DNA of 64,000 bases from Robiginitomaculum sp. (GTDB taxonomy: Bacteria; Pseudomonadota; Alphaproteobacteria; Caulobacterales; Maricaulaceae), in contig JAJFFT010000001.1 in the NCBI GenBank assembly GCA_021776525.1, positions 124,001 through 188,000 of the forward strand, given 5' to 3'. The position numbers and the translations under genes are program-made. The notes beneath the pieces were generated by a model. That model did not search any database. It had not been told where the DNA came from and was given only the letters and a program-made list of their open reading frames with translations. Within the stretch, counting starts at the first letter, position 1. Each line of letters starts with the position of its first letter. Below are positions 46,994-56,094 of the stretch, one piece after another.

Positions 46994-48480
46994 CGGGACG
47001 GCCTAGTTTCTGATTTATCCATGGCAAATTCTTCCTCAGGCGAAAGTACCAAATGGTGGCGACCATAGAAGACAAAATAGGTAATTCCGATAACAATCCA
47101 GAGCGCAACGGCCAACACGCCGATTCGATATGTGGGATCTAGTAATTGCGCGATCAGGGTCAGCACGGCGATAATAATGGTTGCCAATGCACCAAAAACA
47201 CCAAGCGGGCTTTTGAACGGGCGATCCATATGGGGGCGGTTTTTGCGCAGCAGTAAAAATGAAACGGCTTGTAAAACATAAGAGAACATCGCACCAAAAA
47301 CGGCCATGTTCAGCAATATCCCGCCGATAATGCTTTCCCCCTTGGCGGCCCCGGCCAATGTCCAGACCAGTCCCATAACGGCCAGCCCGACGCCGGCACC
47401 AAAAATCATCGCCACATGCGGCGTTTTACGCGCCCCATGGGTTAAAGACAGGACTTGTGGAAAGTATCCGGCGCGGGACAGGGAATAAATCTGGCGTCCG
47501 CTGGCAAAGATTATGGTGTGGAATGAGGCAATCAGCCCGATCACCGCCACCAGAGCCAATAACTTGGCAATGCCACTGCCATAAATCGCCCGAAAACCGT
47601 CCAGCAAAGGCTCGCCGGATTGACCGAGTGCATGGGCACCAACTCCGGTGACGCTGGCATTGAGAAATAAGATCGCAAAGGCTGAAATAATCAGGGTCAC
47701 CATGCCGGCCATAATACCGCGCGGCATGTCGCGTTTTGGATCCACTGATTCCTCGGCGGCCAGTGGTAATTGCTCAATAGCCAGAAACAGCCAGACGGCA
47801 AAAGGCATGGCCGCAAAAATGCCTGCTGCGCCGAAGGGTAAAAACGGGCCATGTCCATCAGGCAGCTTTTCCCCGTTTGTGCCAATATCCAGCGCCCATT
47901 TGGCAAAATCGATATGGGGAATGGCCGATATCCAAAAAACCAGCAAACAGCTCAGTGCGGCCAGCGTAACCATCAAAGTGACTTTGAAAGACAGTTCAAC
48001 GCCAACGACGTTTAACGTCACAAACACCACATACCCTAAAAGCCAGTACACAGGCAGAACGCTGGTCGGCGTCTCGAATATTCCGGCCAGATAAGACGAG
48101 ATAAAGAACACAATCACCGCCGGGGTGAGGAGAAATTCTACATTTTCCGCAAGGCCTGTGACAAACCCGCCCAGCGGCCCCATGGATGTGCGGGCGAATG
48201 AATAGGCCCCGCCCGTATGAGGCAGAGCCGGGCTCATTTCTGCTATGGAAAACGTCAGGCCCAGATACATCACCATAATGATGATGGTGGCGACAAACAT
48301 GCCGCCCCAGCCGCCGGCGGAAAGGCCGATATTCCAACCTGAAAAGTGGCCGGAAATAACGGCGCCTACGCCCAATGCCCACAAAGACCAGACACCGGCA
48401 TAACGCTTCAGTTGGCGTTTTTCAAAATAGTCATCTTTGGGACGTGTATAGGAAACGGAAGCGGGTTTGTTCTCTGGCAT
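46990..48480 (-). CDS. APC permease, ethanolamine-permease type
   Basis: A 496-residue, 12-helix transporter. The opening KRYAGVWSLWALGVGAVISG and the HTGGAYSFARTSMGP segment match the ethanolamine permease branch of the APC superfamily. Starts at 48543, 48498 and 48480 are in frame; 48480 (MPENKP) fits family length best, but its ribosome site (AAAGG) is distant. First gene of the twelve-gene operon, so its promoter should lie in the 150 bp shared with the divergent adenosine-deaminase-like gene. Confidence 0.87.
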   Translation of the reverse strand: MPENKPASVSYTRPKDDYFEKRQLKRYAGVWSLWALGVGAVISGHFSGWNIGLSAGGWGGMFVATIIIMVMYLGLTFSIAEMSPALPHTGGAYSFARTSMGPLGGFVTGLAENVEFLLTPAVIVFFISSYLAGIFETPTSVLPVYWLLGYVVFVTLNVVGVELSFKVTLMVTLAALSCLLVFWISAIPHIDFAKWALDIGTNGEKLPDGHGPFLPFGAAGIFAAMPFAVWLFLAIEQLPLAAEESVDPKRDMPRGIMAGMVTLIISAFAILFLNASVTGVGAHALGQSGEPLLDGFRAIYGSGIAKLLALVAVIGLIASFHTIIFASGRQIYSLSRAGYFPQVLSLTHGARKTPHVAMIFGAGVGLAVMGLVWTLAGAAKGESIIGGILLNMAVFGAMFSYVLQAVSFLLLRKNRPHMDRPFKSPLGVFGALATIIIAVLTLIAQLLDPTYRIGVLAVALWIVIGITYFVFYGRHHLVLSPEEEFAMDKSETRPSR

Positions 48481-48630
48481 GCCATGAAGGCCTTTCATTT
48501 CAGTGGTGAAATGTAAGAGATAGGCTTCATGACCGTCAACCAAATACGCGTTACTTGTTTATGCGTTTTGACCAAAAGCGTTTTTATGACAGATTGGCAA
48601 ACTATCAGGACACGGGTCAGGAGACTTAAC

Positions 48631-50055
48631 ATGGGTTTGGCCCGTCATTTTTTTATTGCTGCGATCACTATGCTGGTTGCCGCCTGTGCACCGGCGACAA
48701 TGGTGCCGGCCTCTGGTGTTGAAAAAGCCTTTGCGCAGGCAAAGCAACGCCACATAAATTTGCGTGAATTTATTGCCGCCATGCCCAAGGGCGGCGATCT
48801 GCATACCCATCTGTTCGGGACTGTTTATGCCGAAAGCTGGTTAAAATGGGCCGAAGAAGACGGCTTGTGTGTTGACCAAGCCGCATTGACCCTGCGTGTA
48901 CCCAAAGACACGTGCGCCGCCGAAAATCTCAAAGACGCGGCAACGGCGTTGAAGGACCAAGCCTTACGCAACCGGATGATCGACAATTTGTCATTGCGCG
49001 ACTTTAAGGCCAGCAATGGCTGGTCCGGTCACGACCAGTTTTTTAGTACGTTTTTCTCGCTTGCTTTGCGGGCGAAGCGCAAGGGCGACATGCTGGCCGA
49101 GGCCGCAAACCGGGCCGGTAAACAGCATGTGTCCTATCTTGAGATCATGCACACGCTGGAGCTTTTTGAAAGCATCCTGCCGCGCGTCGCCAGTACGCCG
49201 ATGAGCGGTGATTTGGCTGCAGACTATCAAACCCTGATGGATGGTGCGTTTGGCAAAGCCTTGCCCGATATGCTGGCTCGCGCCAGTGCACAAATGGATC
49301 AGGCCATGGCCCGTAAAGATGTTTTGCTGGGCTGTAAGACCGATGCGCCAGAGCCGGGGTGTACAGTATTGATCAAGCTGCAAAACCAGTCTGTGCGGAC
49401 CTTGCCGCCGGCGGCGGTGTTTGCGCATTTCATTTTTGGCTGGCATCTGGTGCAACAGGACGATCGTTTTGTCGGGCTGAACCTTGTGGCCCCTGAGGAC
49501 GATTTTGTCGCGCTTCGTGATTATAACCTCCACATGGCGCAGATTGATTTTTTGTATAAGACCCTTGGCCCACGCAACATCTCCTTACATGCGGGCGAGC
49601 TGGCGTTGGGGCAGGTGCCGCCCAAAGACCTTGGCTTTCATATTACCCAGGCCATTAAAACCGGTCATGCCAAACGCATTGGTCATGGCATTGATATCGT
49701 TCATGAAGATGGATATCGCGACACATTAAAGCAAATGGCCAAAGAGCGCATTATGGTTGAAATTAACCTGACCTCTAATGATGTCATTTTGGATGTATCG
49801 CGGGGCGCACACCCCTTTTACGTTTATCGCGCCACCGGTGTCCCCATGGCCTTCAGCACCGACGATGAGGGGGTGTCTCGTATCGATATGACCCACGAAT
49901 TGGTTCGCGCCGTTGAGGATTTTGATCTTGGCTATGATGAACTGAAAGCCTCAATCTATAACAGTTTAAAATACGCCTTTCTGGATGAGGTCGACAAAGC
50001 CAAATTACTGGCCGATCTGGATAACCGCTTTGCCGCTTTTGAAAGCGGGTTTTAG
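48631..50055 (+). CDS. exported adenosine-deaminase-like lipoprotein
   Basis: A 474-residue protein. AGGAGA before the ATG at 48631 decides the start. A lipoprotein signal ends in VAAC (Cys19), so it should be lipid-anchored outside the cytoplasm. The deaminase catalytic set is intact: His58 and His60 in DLHTHLFG, SLHAGE (His, Glu), RIGHG (His) and STDDEG (two Asp). A cysteine-containing insert follows the first motif, as in secreted ADGF-type enzymes. The next gene, 2 bp away, is a permease that could take up the deaminated product. Substrate could be adenosine, deoxyadenosine or methylthioadenosine. Confidence 0.87.
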   Translation: MGLARHFFIAAITMLVAACAPATMVPASGVEKAFAQAKQRHINLREFIAAMPKGGDLHTHLFGTVYAESWLKWAEEDGLCVDQAALTLRVPKDTCAAENLKDAATALKDQALRNRMIDNLSLRDFKASNGWSGHDQFFSTFFSLALRAKRKGDMLAEAANRAGKQHVSYLEIMHTLELFESILPRVASTPMSGDLAADYQTLMDGAFGKALPDMLARASAQMDQAMARKDVLLGCKTDAPEPGCTVLIKLQNQSVRTLPPAAVFAHFIFGWHLVQQDDRFVGLNLVAPEDDFVALRDYNLHMAQIDFLYKTLGPRNISLHAGELALGQVPPKDLGFHITQAIKTGHAKRIGHGIDIVHEDGYRDTLKQMAKERIMVEINLTSNDVILDVSRGAHPFYVYRATGVPMAFSTDDEGVSRIDMTHELVRAVEDFDLGYDELKASIYNSLKYAFLDEVDKAKLLADLDNRFAAFESGF

Positions 50056-50057
50056 GC

Positions 50058-51386
50058 ATGAGAGGATCCGAAATAGCACCCCAAAAACTACTTGGATTTT
50101 GGGATTTAATGAGTATCTCGCTTGGGCAGATTATCGGCACGGGCGTGGTAGTGCTGACCGGGATCAGCGTTGGCATGACCGGTTACGGTGCGCCTTGGGC
50201 GTTTCTTCTGGCGCTGGCCATTGTTGCCATCCCCAGCCTGTGTATTGCTGCTCTTGGCTCGGCGGTGCCCAGTACAGGGGGCAATTACACCTATGTGCGC
50301 GATTTGCTGGGTCATAAAACCGCGATTGTCTATCTGGCACTTCTGGTTGCGGGGCAATTGGTGCTGGCCAGCTTTGCCATCGGTTTTGCAGAATACGCTG
50401 ATGCGTTGATGCCGGGTTTAAACATGAAGTTGGTGGCGGCTGGGATTATGGTGCTGTGTTATCTGGCCAATCTGGCCGGGATTAAAACCGCGGCGCATTT
50501 CCAGTCGGCCATGGTGGCTGTGCTGATCCTGGCACTTTTGCTGTATATCGGTTTTGGCTTTTCTGAAGTACATGATTTTTCCGTTTATACCAAACCAGAA
50601 ATGGTTTTCCCCAAAGGCGTTGCCGGGTTCTTTGCGGCGGCTTTTTTGCTGCGCCTCAGCCTGATCGGCTCAGAGTTCGTTTCCGAGCTTGGCGGTGAAA
50701 CCAGAAATCCCGGGCGGCTGATCCCTCTGGTGATGGGGCTGTCATTACTGTTGGTCACCCTTCTTTATGTGGGCATTGCCATTGTTGCCACCGGGGTTTT
50801 ACCGCTGGCCGAGGTTGAGGGTAAAAACCTGGCCACGGTGGCCAAGGCAATATTTTCGCCGGGGCTGTATGTGGCCTTTGTTGCAGGTGGCATCATGGTG
50901 TCGTTGGTGACATCGCTGAACGCTATTTTTGCCTGGTGTACGCGGGGGCTTTATATGGCCACCGAAGATGGCTGGCTGCCCGAACCTTTGGCCGCTAAAA
51001 ACCGTTTTGGTATTCCTTATATTTTTCTCAGTCTTTTTTTTGTGGTTGGCATTACCCCTATCCTGACCGGGATGAGCCTCGCTTCGGTGACCATATTGGG
51101 TAATGCCGTGGGCATCGTGTTTGGCCTGTTTCCTGTGGTGGCGCTTTTTAATCTCTATGCCCGCAAGCCCGAAGCCTATGCTGCAGCACCCTTCAAACTG
51201 CCGCTTTGGGCGATGAAGGTCTTGCCCTTGTGCGCGGTGGCGATTTATTCCTTTGGCATATATCTCAGCCGCGATTTTATTGGGCTGGGCGGCTTTGCCA
51301 CGCTGATTATCTATACCGCACTGGTGCTGGCTTATGCCTATTGGCGCGAGCCGGTGGTCAATGCCAGAATGGGTAATGCGGCCTGA
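50058..51386 (+). CDS. APC-superfamily permease
   Basis: A 442-residue transporter with 12 helices. IGTGVVVLTGISVGMTG in helix 1 and the STGGNYTYVRDLLG loop mark the APC family. It begins 2 bp after the deaminase gene, so the two are co-transcribed. Known APC substrates are amino acids and amines. A nucleoside role is suggested only by the neighbour. It converges on the phosphorylase gene with 1 bp between stops. Confidence 0.85.
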   Translation: MRGSEIAPQKLLGFWDLMSISLGQIIGTGVVVLTGISVGMTGYGAPWAFLLALAIVAIPSLCIAALGSAVPSTGGNYTYVRDLLGHKTAIVYLALLVAGQLVLASFAIGFAEYADALMPGLNMKLVAAGIMVLCYLANLAGIKTAAHFQSAMVAVLILALLLYIGFGFSEVHDFSVYTKPEMVFPKGVAGFFAAAFLLRLSLIGSEFVSELGGETRNPGRLIPLVMGLSLLLVTLLYVGIAIVATGVLPLAEVEGKNLATVAKAIFSPGLYVAFVAGGIMVSLVTSLNAIFAWCTRGLYMATEDGWLPEPLAAKNRFGIPYIFLSLFFVVGITPILTGMSLASVTILGNAVGIVFGLFPVVALFNLYARKPEAYAAAPFKLPLWAMKVLPLCAVAIYSFGIYLSRDFIGLGGFATLIIYTALVLAYAYWREPVVNARMGNAA

Positions 51387-51387
51387 A

Positions 51388-52128
51388 TTATAAAATTCTG
51401 GCCGGGGTGCAGTCTTGATCGCGGGTTTTGGCCAGAGTGTTGATCATGGCGCGCAACATATCGGTTTTGATCTGATCAATATCGTCACTGACAAGTTCTA
51501 TGGTTGGGGTCATGCCGGCCCCCCAATTGATCGAAAACGCCAATCCGGCATAGCTCATACCGGCTTCTAATGCCAAGGGCAGCTCTGGGCACAGGGTCAT
51601 ACCAACCACATCGGCCCCCATCATACGGTAGGCGCGAATTTCTGCGGGCGTTTCAAAACGCGGGCCATTGGTGCTGGCATAAACGCCGCCGCGCTGCACC
51701 GGCAGGCCAATGGCTTGCACCTCTTTTTCCAGCGCATCGCCCAGCACAGGGCAGAATGGCATGCTGACATCCACATCACCGACACCATTATCCAGAACGT
51801 CGAAGAACGTGTGTTCGCGCCCTGATGAATAATCAATAAAGTCATCAAGAATGACCGGGGTTTTGAGGGCAAATTCTGTATTGATCGAGCCAACGGCAAA
51901 GGTCGCGCAAATACGTTTGACGCCCAATTGTTCCAAGGCTTTGATATTGGCCCGATAATTTACTTTGTGCGGCGGTGTGGAATGGTCCGGGCCGTGCCGG
52001 TTTAAAAACACCAGATCATCGTTGCGTTCGATGCTGATGGCTCCATAGGGTGTGTCTATGGTCTGGCGGGTTAAATCCAGCCCCTCAATGGCATAAACGC
52101 CGGTGCCACCAATAATTGCCGCAACCAT
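51388..52128 (-). CDS. S-methyl-5'-thioinosine phosphorylase-like enzyme (PNP/MTAP family)
   Basis: A 246-residue phosphorylase. Phosphate and ribose site motifs are GGTGVYAIEG, NRHGPDHS, NGPRFETPAEI and GMTLCPELPLALEAG. In the base-recognition position the sequence is INWGAG with Asn201 where MTA phosphorylases carry Asp. Asn is associated with 6-oxopurines (inosine, thioinosine). That matches the adenosine-deaminase-like neighbour and the Pseudomonas route in which MTA is first deaminated. Its ATG overlaps the stop of the MtnA-like gene (TAATG). Confidence 0.85.
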   Translation of the reverse strand: MVAAIIGGTGVYAIEGLDLTRQTIDTPYGAISIERNDDLVFLNRHGPDHSTPPHKVNYRANIKALEQLGVKRICATFAVGSINTEFALKTPVILDDFIDYSSGREHTFFDVLDNGVGDVDVSMPFCPVLGDALEKEVQAIGLPVQRGGVYASTNGPRFETPAEIRAYRMMGADVVGMTLCPELPLALEAGMSYAGLAFSINWGAGMTPTIELVSDDIDQIKTDMLRAMINTLAKTRDQDCTPARIL

Positions 52129-53180
52129 TATTCAAATCCTTCTTTTAATGAAAACGGACTGAGCACGCCATGACGGGTGATAACGCCTGTGACCAGTTCT
52201 GGTGGGGTAATGTCAAACGCCGGGTATATGGCCCCGATATTATCCGTTGTTGTGGCCACGCCGCGACAGGCACGAATATCAGCCGGGTCACGGTGTTCAA
52301 TCTCGATACTGGCGCGGTCCGGTTTGTTGCGATCACAGCCCCAGGCAAAAGCATAATAGGGAATGTTATGATGCTGTGCGGTGATGGCGTTTTGAAAGGT
52401 GCCAACCTTGTTGACCACATGGCCATCCATTGTGATCAGATCAGCCGCCGTCATGTATTTCTGGATCCGCCCTTCGGCCATCAATGCAGCAGGCATGTTG
52501 TCGCAAATGAGTTTCACATCAATGCCAATTTCATGCAGGCTGGGGGCGGTCAGGCGCGCGCCCTGCAAATAAGGACGGGTTTCGGGCACATAAGCGGTCA
52601 GGATTTTGCCATCACGTTTGGCCAGGGCAAGGCACAGCACAAAAGAGGTTTCGGCAAAGCACATGGTCAGCACCCCATCGCCATCAGCCAGAAGGTCAGC
52701 CCCGAAACGGGCGCGGCGGGCGTAATAGCCATACATCTGGTCCAGTAATTCTGTGATCCGCGTCAATATGGCTGCCGTCGTGTCTTGCCCGCTATCCAGC
52801 GCCATTTTGGCGACGCCAAATACGTCCTCCAAACGGTAACGGATCAAGGTGTTTGTCGGGCGGGTCTGCGCAAGGCGCGTTTTGGCTGTTTCCAGTCCGG
52901 CCAGCTGGTGCGCCGCAGTTTCAGACCCCAGCTGCTCTGCACGCATGGCCATGGCATGCACCGCCGACACCCATGGTCCAACGCCCTGGGTCACCATGGT
53001 TTCAATGGCCACAGCCACGTCTTCGACGCTTTGGCAACGGACAAATGATTTCTCAAACGGATAATTCGCGCGATCACCAATCAACACGCACCCGTCTTCA
53101 TAACGGGCAATGTTTTGCCGTTTAAGGATGTGGGGCAATAAGGCTTCGACGTCGGCCAAGGCCTTCACGCTCTTACTCAT
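52128..53180 (-). CDS. MtnA/eIF2B-family sugar-phosphate isomerase
   Basis: A 350-residue member of the aIF2B/MtnA family. The catalytic Cys is kept in LTMCFAETS (usual LTHCN), the substrate loop in PETRPYLQGARLTA, and the acidic residue in TAADLITMDGHVVNKVGT (usual GADRIAANGDVANKIGT). The family converts 5-methylthioribose-1-phosphate, 5-deoxyribose-1-phosphate or ribose-1,5-bisphosphate to the ribulose form. Departures from the standard motifs suggest a paralog with altered specificity. It is translated just ahead of the phosphorylase, whose product would be its substrate. Confidence 0.82.
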   Translation of the reverse strand: MSKSVKALADVEALLPHILKRQNIARYEDGCVLIGDRANYPFEKSFVRCQSVEDVAVAIETMVTQGVGPWVSAVHAMAMRAEQLGSETAAHQLAGLETAKTRLAQTRPTNTLIRYRLEDVFGVAKMALDSGQDTTAAILTRITELLDQMYGYYARRARFGADLLADGDGVLTMCFAETSFVLCLALAKRDGKILTAYVPETRPYLQGARLTAPSLHEIGIDVKLICDNMPAALMAEGRIQKYMTAADLITMDGHVVNKVGTFQNAITAQHHNIPYYAFAWGCDRNKPDRASIEIEHRDPADIRACRGVATTTDNIGAIYPAFDITPPELVTGVITRHGVLSPFSLKEGFE

Positions 53181-53404
53181 GGTCAGTTTGCTGCCACCTT
53201 GTCTGCTCTTTGCCAGTGAAAATACCGTACAGAGCGTTATGGCGTTTCACAACAACAAGGGCATGTATCTGTTCTGATAAACACGGCACAGGTCTTAAGG
53301 TCAGGATTGACAGCACCCCGTGAATAATGGTTTTCACCTGTCTTTCTACACGCGCTATCGTTCTGGCAGACCGCTGTGACCGAAACTTTTTATAAAGGCA
53401 TCTT

Positions 53405-54499
53405 ATGAGCAATTCTCTTTTTCAGCCCTTTTCCTGTCGCGGCATGACACTGTCTAACCGTATTGTCATGGCACCAATGACGCGCAGCTTTTCGCCAAAT
53501 GGCGTGCCCGGCGATAATGTTGCTGACTATTATGCCCGCCGCGCTGCGGCCGATGTGGGCCTGATTGTTACCGAGGGGACCACAGTGGATCGCCCAGGGG
53601 CCTCCAGTGATGAAAACGTCCCGCTGTTTCATGGCGAAGCATCATTGGATGGTTGGTCAAAAGTGTGCGAGAGCGTCCATGCGGCGGGCGGAAAAATTGC
53701 CCCGCAATTATGGCATACCGGCATGACCCGTAAACCGGGCACAGGCCATCATCCCGATGGCGCGACGGATAGCCCATCTGGCCTTACCCACAAAGGTAAG
53801 CTGGTGGCTGCGGTGCCGAGCGAGACAGATGTTGATGATATGGTGGCCTCTTTTGCACGCTCGGCGGCTCACGCGGCCAAGCTGGGTTTCGACAGTATCG
53901 AAATTCATGGTGCCCATGGCTATCTGGTTGATGAATTTTTCTGGGAAATCATGAACGCGCGCGAAGATAAATATGGCGGCGATCTGACTGATCGGACCCG
54001 CTTTGCAGCAGATATTATTTCAGAATGCCGCAAAGCCGTTGGCGATGACATGCCCATTATCTTGCGGTTCTCGCAATGGAAGCAACAGGATTATAACGCG
54101 CGTTTGGCGCAAACCCCGCAAGAGCTGGAAGCCTTTTTGAAAGTTTTCGTCGATGCCGGTGTTGATATTTTACACTGTTCGCAACGTCGTTATTGGGAGC
54201 CTGAATTTGAAGGCTCAAGCTTAAACCTTGCCGGTTGGGCCAAGAAACTCACCGGCCTGCCAACCATCACTGTCGGCTCTGTTGGCCTTTCCAGCGATTT
54301 CATCGGTGCATTTATGGGCGAAGGGTCTGAGTTGTCATCTTTGGATGATATTGAAGAGCGCCTGGCCAAGGGTGAATTTGATCTTGTCGCCGTTGGGCGT
54401 GCCTTGTTGCAGGACCCGTTCTGGGCCCAGAAGATCAAAGAAGGTCGTCAGGACGAGCTGGAAAGCTATGATGCCGCCGCCCTGCAGACCCTATTTTAA
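53405..54499 (+). CDS. old-yellow-enzyme family NADH:flavin oxidoreductase
   Basis: A 364-residue FMN enzyme of the NemA/OYE class. Motifs: SNRIVMAPMTR, QLWHTGM, EIHGAHGYLVDEFF (His pair region) and DLVAVGRALLQDP. Such enzymes reduce alpha,beta-unsaturated carbonyls, maleimides or nitro esters. 224 bp of non-coding DNA precede it, shared with the divergent MtnA-like gene. The trhO gene follows after 11 bp. Confidence 0.9.
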   Translation: MSNSLFQPFSCRGMTLSNRIVMAPMTRSFSPNGVPGDNVADYYARRAAADVGLIVTEGTTVDRPGASSDENVPLFHGEASLDGWSKVCESVHAAGGKIAPQLWHTGMTRKPGTGHHPDGATDSPSGLTHKGKLVAAVPSETDVDDMVASFARSAAHAAKLGFDSIEIHGAHGYLVDEFFWEIMNAREDKYGGDLTDRTRFAADIISECRKAVGDDMPIILRFSQWKQQDYNARLAQTPQELEAFLKVFVDAGVDILHCSQRRYWEPEFEGSSLNLAGWAKKLTGLPTITVGSVGLSSDFIGAFMGEGSELSSLDDIEERLAKGEFDLVAVGRALLQDPFWAQKIKEGRQDELESYDAAALQTLF

Positions 54500-54510
54500 G
54501 GACGATCACC

Positions 54511-55440
54511 ATGTCTGATGTTGTTATTGCCGCGCTCTATAAATTTGTCGCTTTGCCAGATTTTGAAGAGCGTCAGAAACCGCTTCTCGATATAGCCCAC
54601 AAAGCTCAGGTCTTCGGGACGCTGTTATTGGCCAAAGAAGGCATTAACGGCACCATTTGCGGCAGCCGCAAAGGCATCGATATGGTGTTGGCGCATATAA
54701 AGACCTTTCCTCATTGCGCGGCGCTGGAATGGAAAGAATCTTATGCAGATGAGAATCCATTTTACCGCATGAAGGTTCGCCTGAAAAAAGAGATTGTCAC
54801 CATGGGGGTGCCAAATATGGAGCCTCAACAAAGCTTTGAGCGTTATGTGGCCCCTGATGAGTGGAATGCGTTGATCTCTGACCCTGAAACGGTTCTGATT
54901 GATACGCGCAATGATTACGAAGTTTCAATTGGTACATTCGACGGGGCTGTGAATCCGCACATAAAAACTTTTCGGGAGTTTCCGGACTGGTTTCGGGCCT
55001 ATCGCAAAGAGCACAAAATGGCCAAGGTCGCGATGTTTTGTACGGGCGGTATTCGGTGCGAAAAATCTACAGCGTTTTTACGCGAAGAAGGCATTGATGA
55101 TGTTTTTCACCTGCAAGGCGGGATTTTGAAATATCTGGAAACCATTCCCAAAGGTGACAGCATGTGGCTGGGCGAATGCTTTGTGTTTGATCACCGGGTT
55201 TCGGTGGATCATGATCTGGCCCCCGGCTCATACGATATGTGCCACGCGTGCCGCCTGCCGATCACCGAAGACGATAAAAAATCAGAACTTTATGCCAAAG
55301 GCGTGTCCTGCCCGGCGTGTCATGACCAACATGATGAAAAACGCCGTCTGGCCCTTATCGAACGGCAAAAACAGGTTGAGCTGGCGGCCAAGCGCGGTCA
55401 GGTGCATATTGGTGCCGCACAGCAATATAAAGCGTCCTAA
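54511..55440 (+). CDS. trhO: tRNA uridine-34 hydroxylase TrhO
   Basis: A 309-residue rhodanese-domain protein (formerly YceA) that makes 5-hydroxyuridine at the wobble position of tRNA. It has the conserved N-terminal AKEGINGTI, the rhodanese domain from about residue 120 and catalytic Cys177 in FCTGGIRCEKS. A C-terminal four-cysteine cluster (CHAC ... CPAC) probably binds metal. Normal length. It is followed immediately by the GST reading frame, whose conserved N-terminus begins within 60 bases of this stop. Confidence 0.93.
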   Translation: MSDVVIAALYKFVALPDFEERQKPLLDIAHKAQVFGTLLLAKEGINGTICGSRKGIDMVLAHIKTFPHCAALEWKESYADENPFYRMKVRLKKEIVTMGVPNMEPQQSFERYVAPDEWNALISDPETVLIDTRNDYEVSIGTFDGAVNPHIKTFREFPDWFRAYRKEHKMAKVAMFCTGGIRCEKSTAFLREEGIDDVFHLQGGILKYLETIPKGDSMWLGECFVFDHRVSVDHDLAPGSYDMCHACRLPITEDDKKSELYAKGVSCPACHDQHDEKRRLALIERQKQVELAAKRGQVHIGAAQQYKAS

Positions 55441-55493
55441 CCGTCATCGCGTCGCCACCCATATTATATTCTTTTCGCCGTTGCCCCTATGCC

Positions 55494-56084
55494 ATGCGTG
55501 CGCGGATGGCGATCAATATTGCCGGACGTGATGTACGTCTGCGCGAAGTTCTGCTGCGTGATAAACCAGATGAAATGCTGAGCATTGCTGAACAGGCGGA
55601 GACGGATGTCACTGTGCCTTTGCTGGTTGATGGTCAAAACGTGCTTGGTGAAAGCCTCGATATTATGGCCTGGGCGCTTGTGGAGCATGATCCTGAAAAC
55701 TGGTTGTCCTCAAAGGATGATCCACTGATCGCCAAAAATGATGGTTCCTTCAAACACCATTTGGACCGTTATAAATATTCTACCCGTTATGAACCATCAC
55801 AGAAAATGCGGCATCGCGACGAGGCGCTTGGGCATTTGCAATCTCTGGAAGACAGGTTGGAAAAGGCCCCGTTTTTGTCGGGGCAGGCCCGCAGTTTTGT
55901 TGATGTTGCAACCTTTCCCTTTATCCGTCAGTTTCGCGGCACAGATCCAGACTGGTTTGACGAAACGCCATATCCGCATGTTCAGGTCTGGTTAAAGGCT
56001 TTGACCGATACACCTTTGTTTGCACAGATCATGGTCAAATTCCCGACCTGGAAAGAGGCGGGCACAGAGGTCAGTTTTCCCTGA
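55494..56084 (+). CDS. glutathione S-transferase family protein, start codon unresolved
   Basis: A GST-fold protein, 196 residues from the first ATG. The usual GST N-terminus is encoded in frame upstream of that ATG: codons 55458-55493 read PPILYSFRRCPY, including the CPY motif and the first beta strand. The frame is open back to a stop at 55428-55430, but it holds no ATG, GTG or TTG. Either a rare codon (for example ATC at 55446) initiates, or a frameshift or sequence error hides the start. Translation from 55494 alone would lack the active-site strand. The C-terminal helical domain is normal. It follows trhO and converges on the WS/DGAT gene. Confidence 0.75.
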   Translation: MRARMAINIAGRDVRLREVLLRDKPDEMLSIAEQAETDVTVPLLVDGQNVLGESLDIMAWALVEHDPENWLSSKDDPLIAKNDGSFKHHLDRYKYSTRYEPSQKMRHRDEALGHLQSLEDRLEKAPFLSGQARSFVDVATFPFIRQFRGTDPDWFDETPYPHVQVWLKALTDTPLFAQIMVKFPTWKEAGTEVSFP

Positions 56085-56094
56085 GTAAAGGTTG

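Noticed and set aside
55154-55531. Frame-shifted open frame across the end of trhO and the start of the GST gene
   Set aside because: It is a shadow of two recognisable genes; relevant only as a possible source of a start codon if a frameshift exists.
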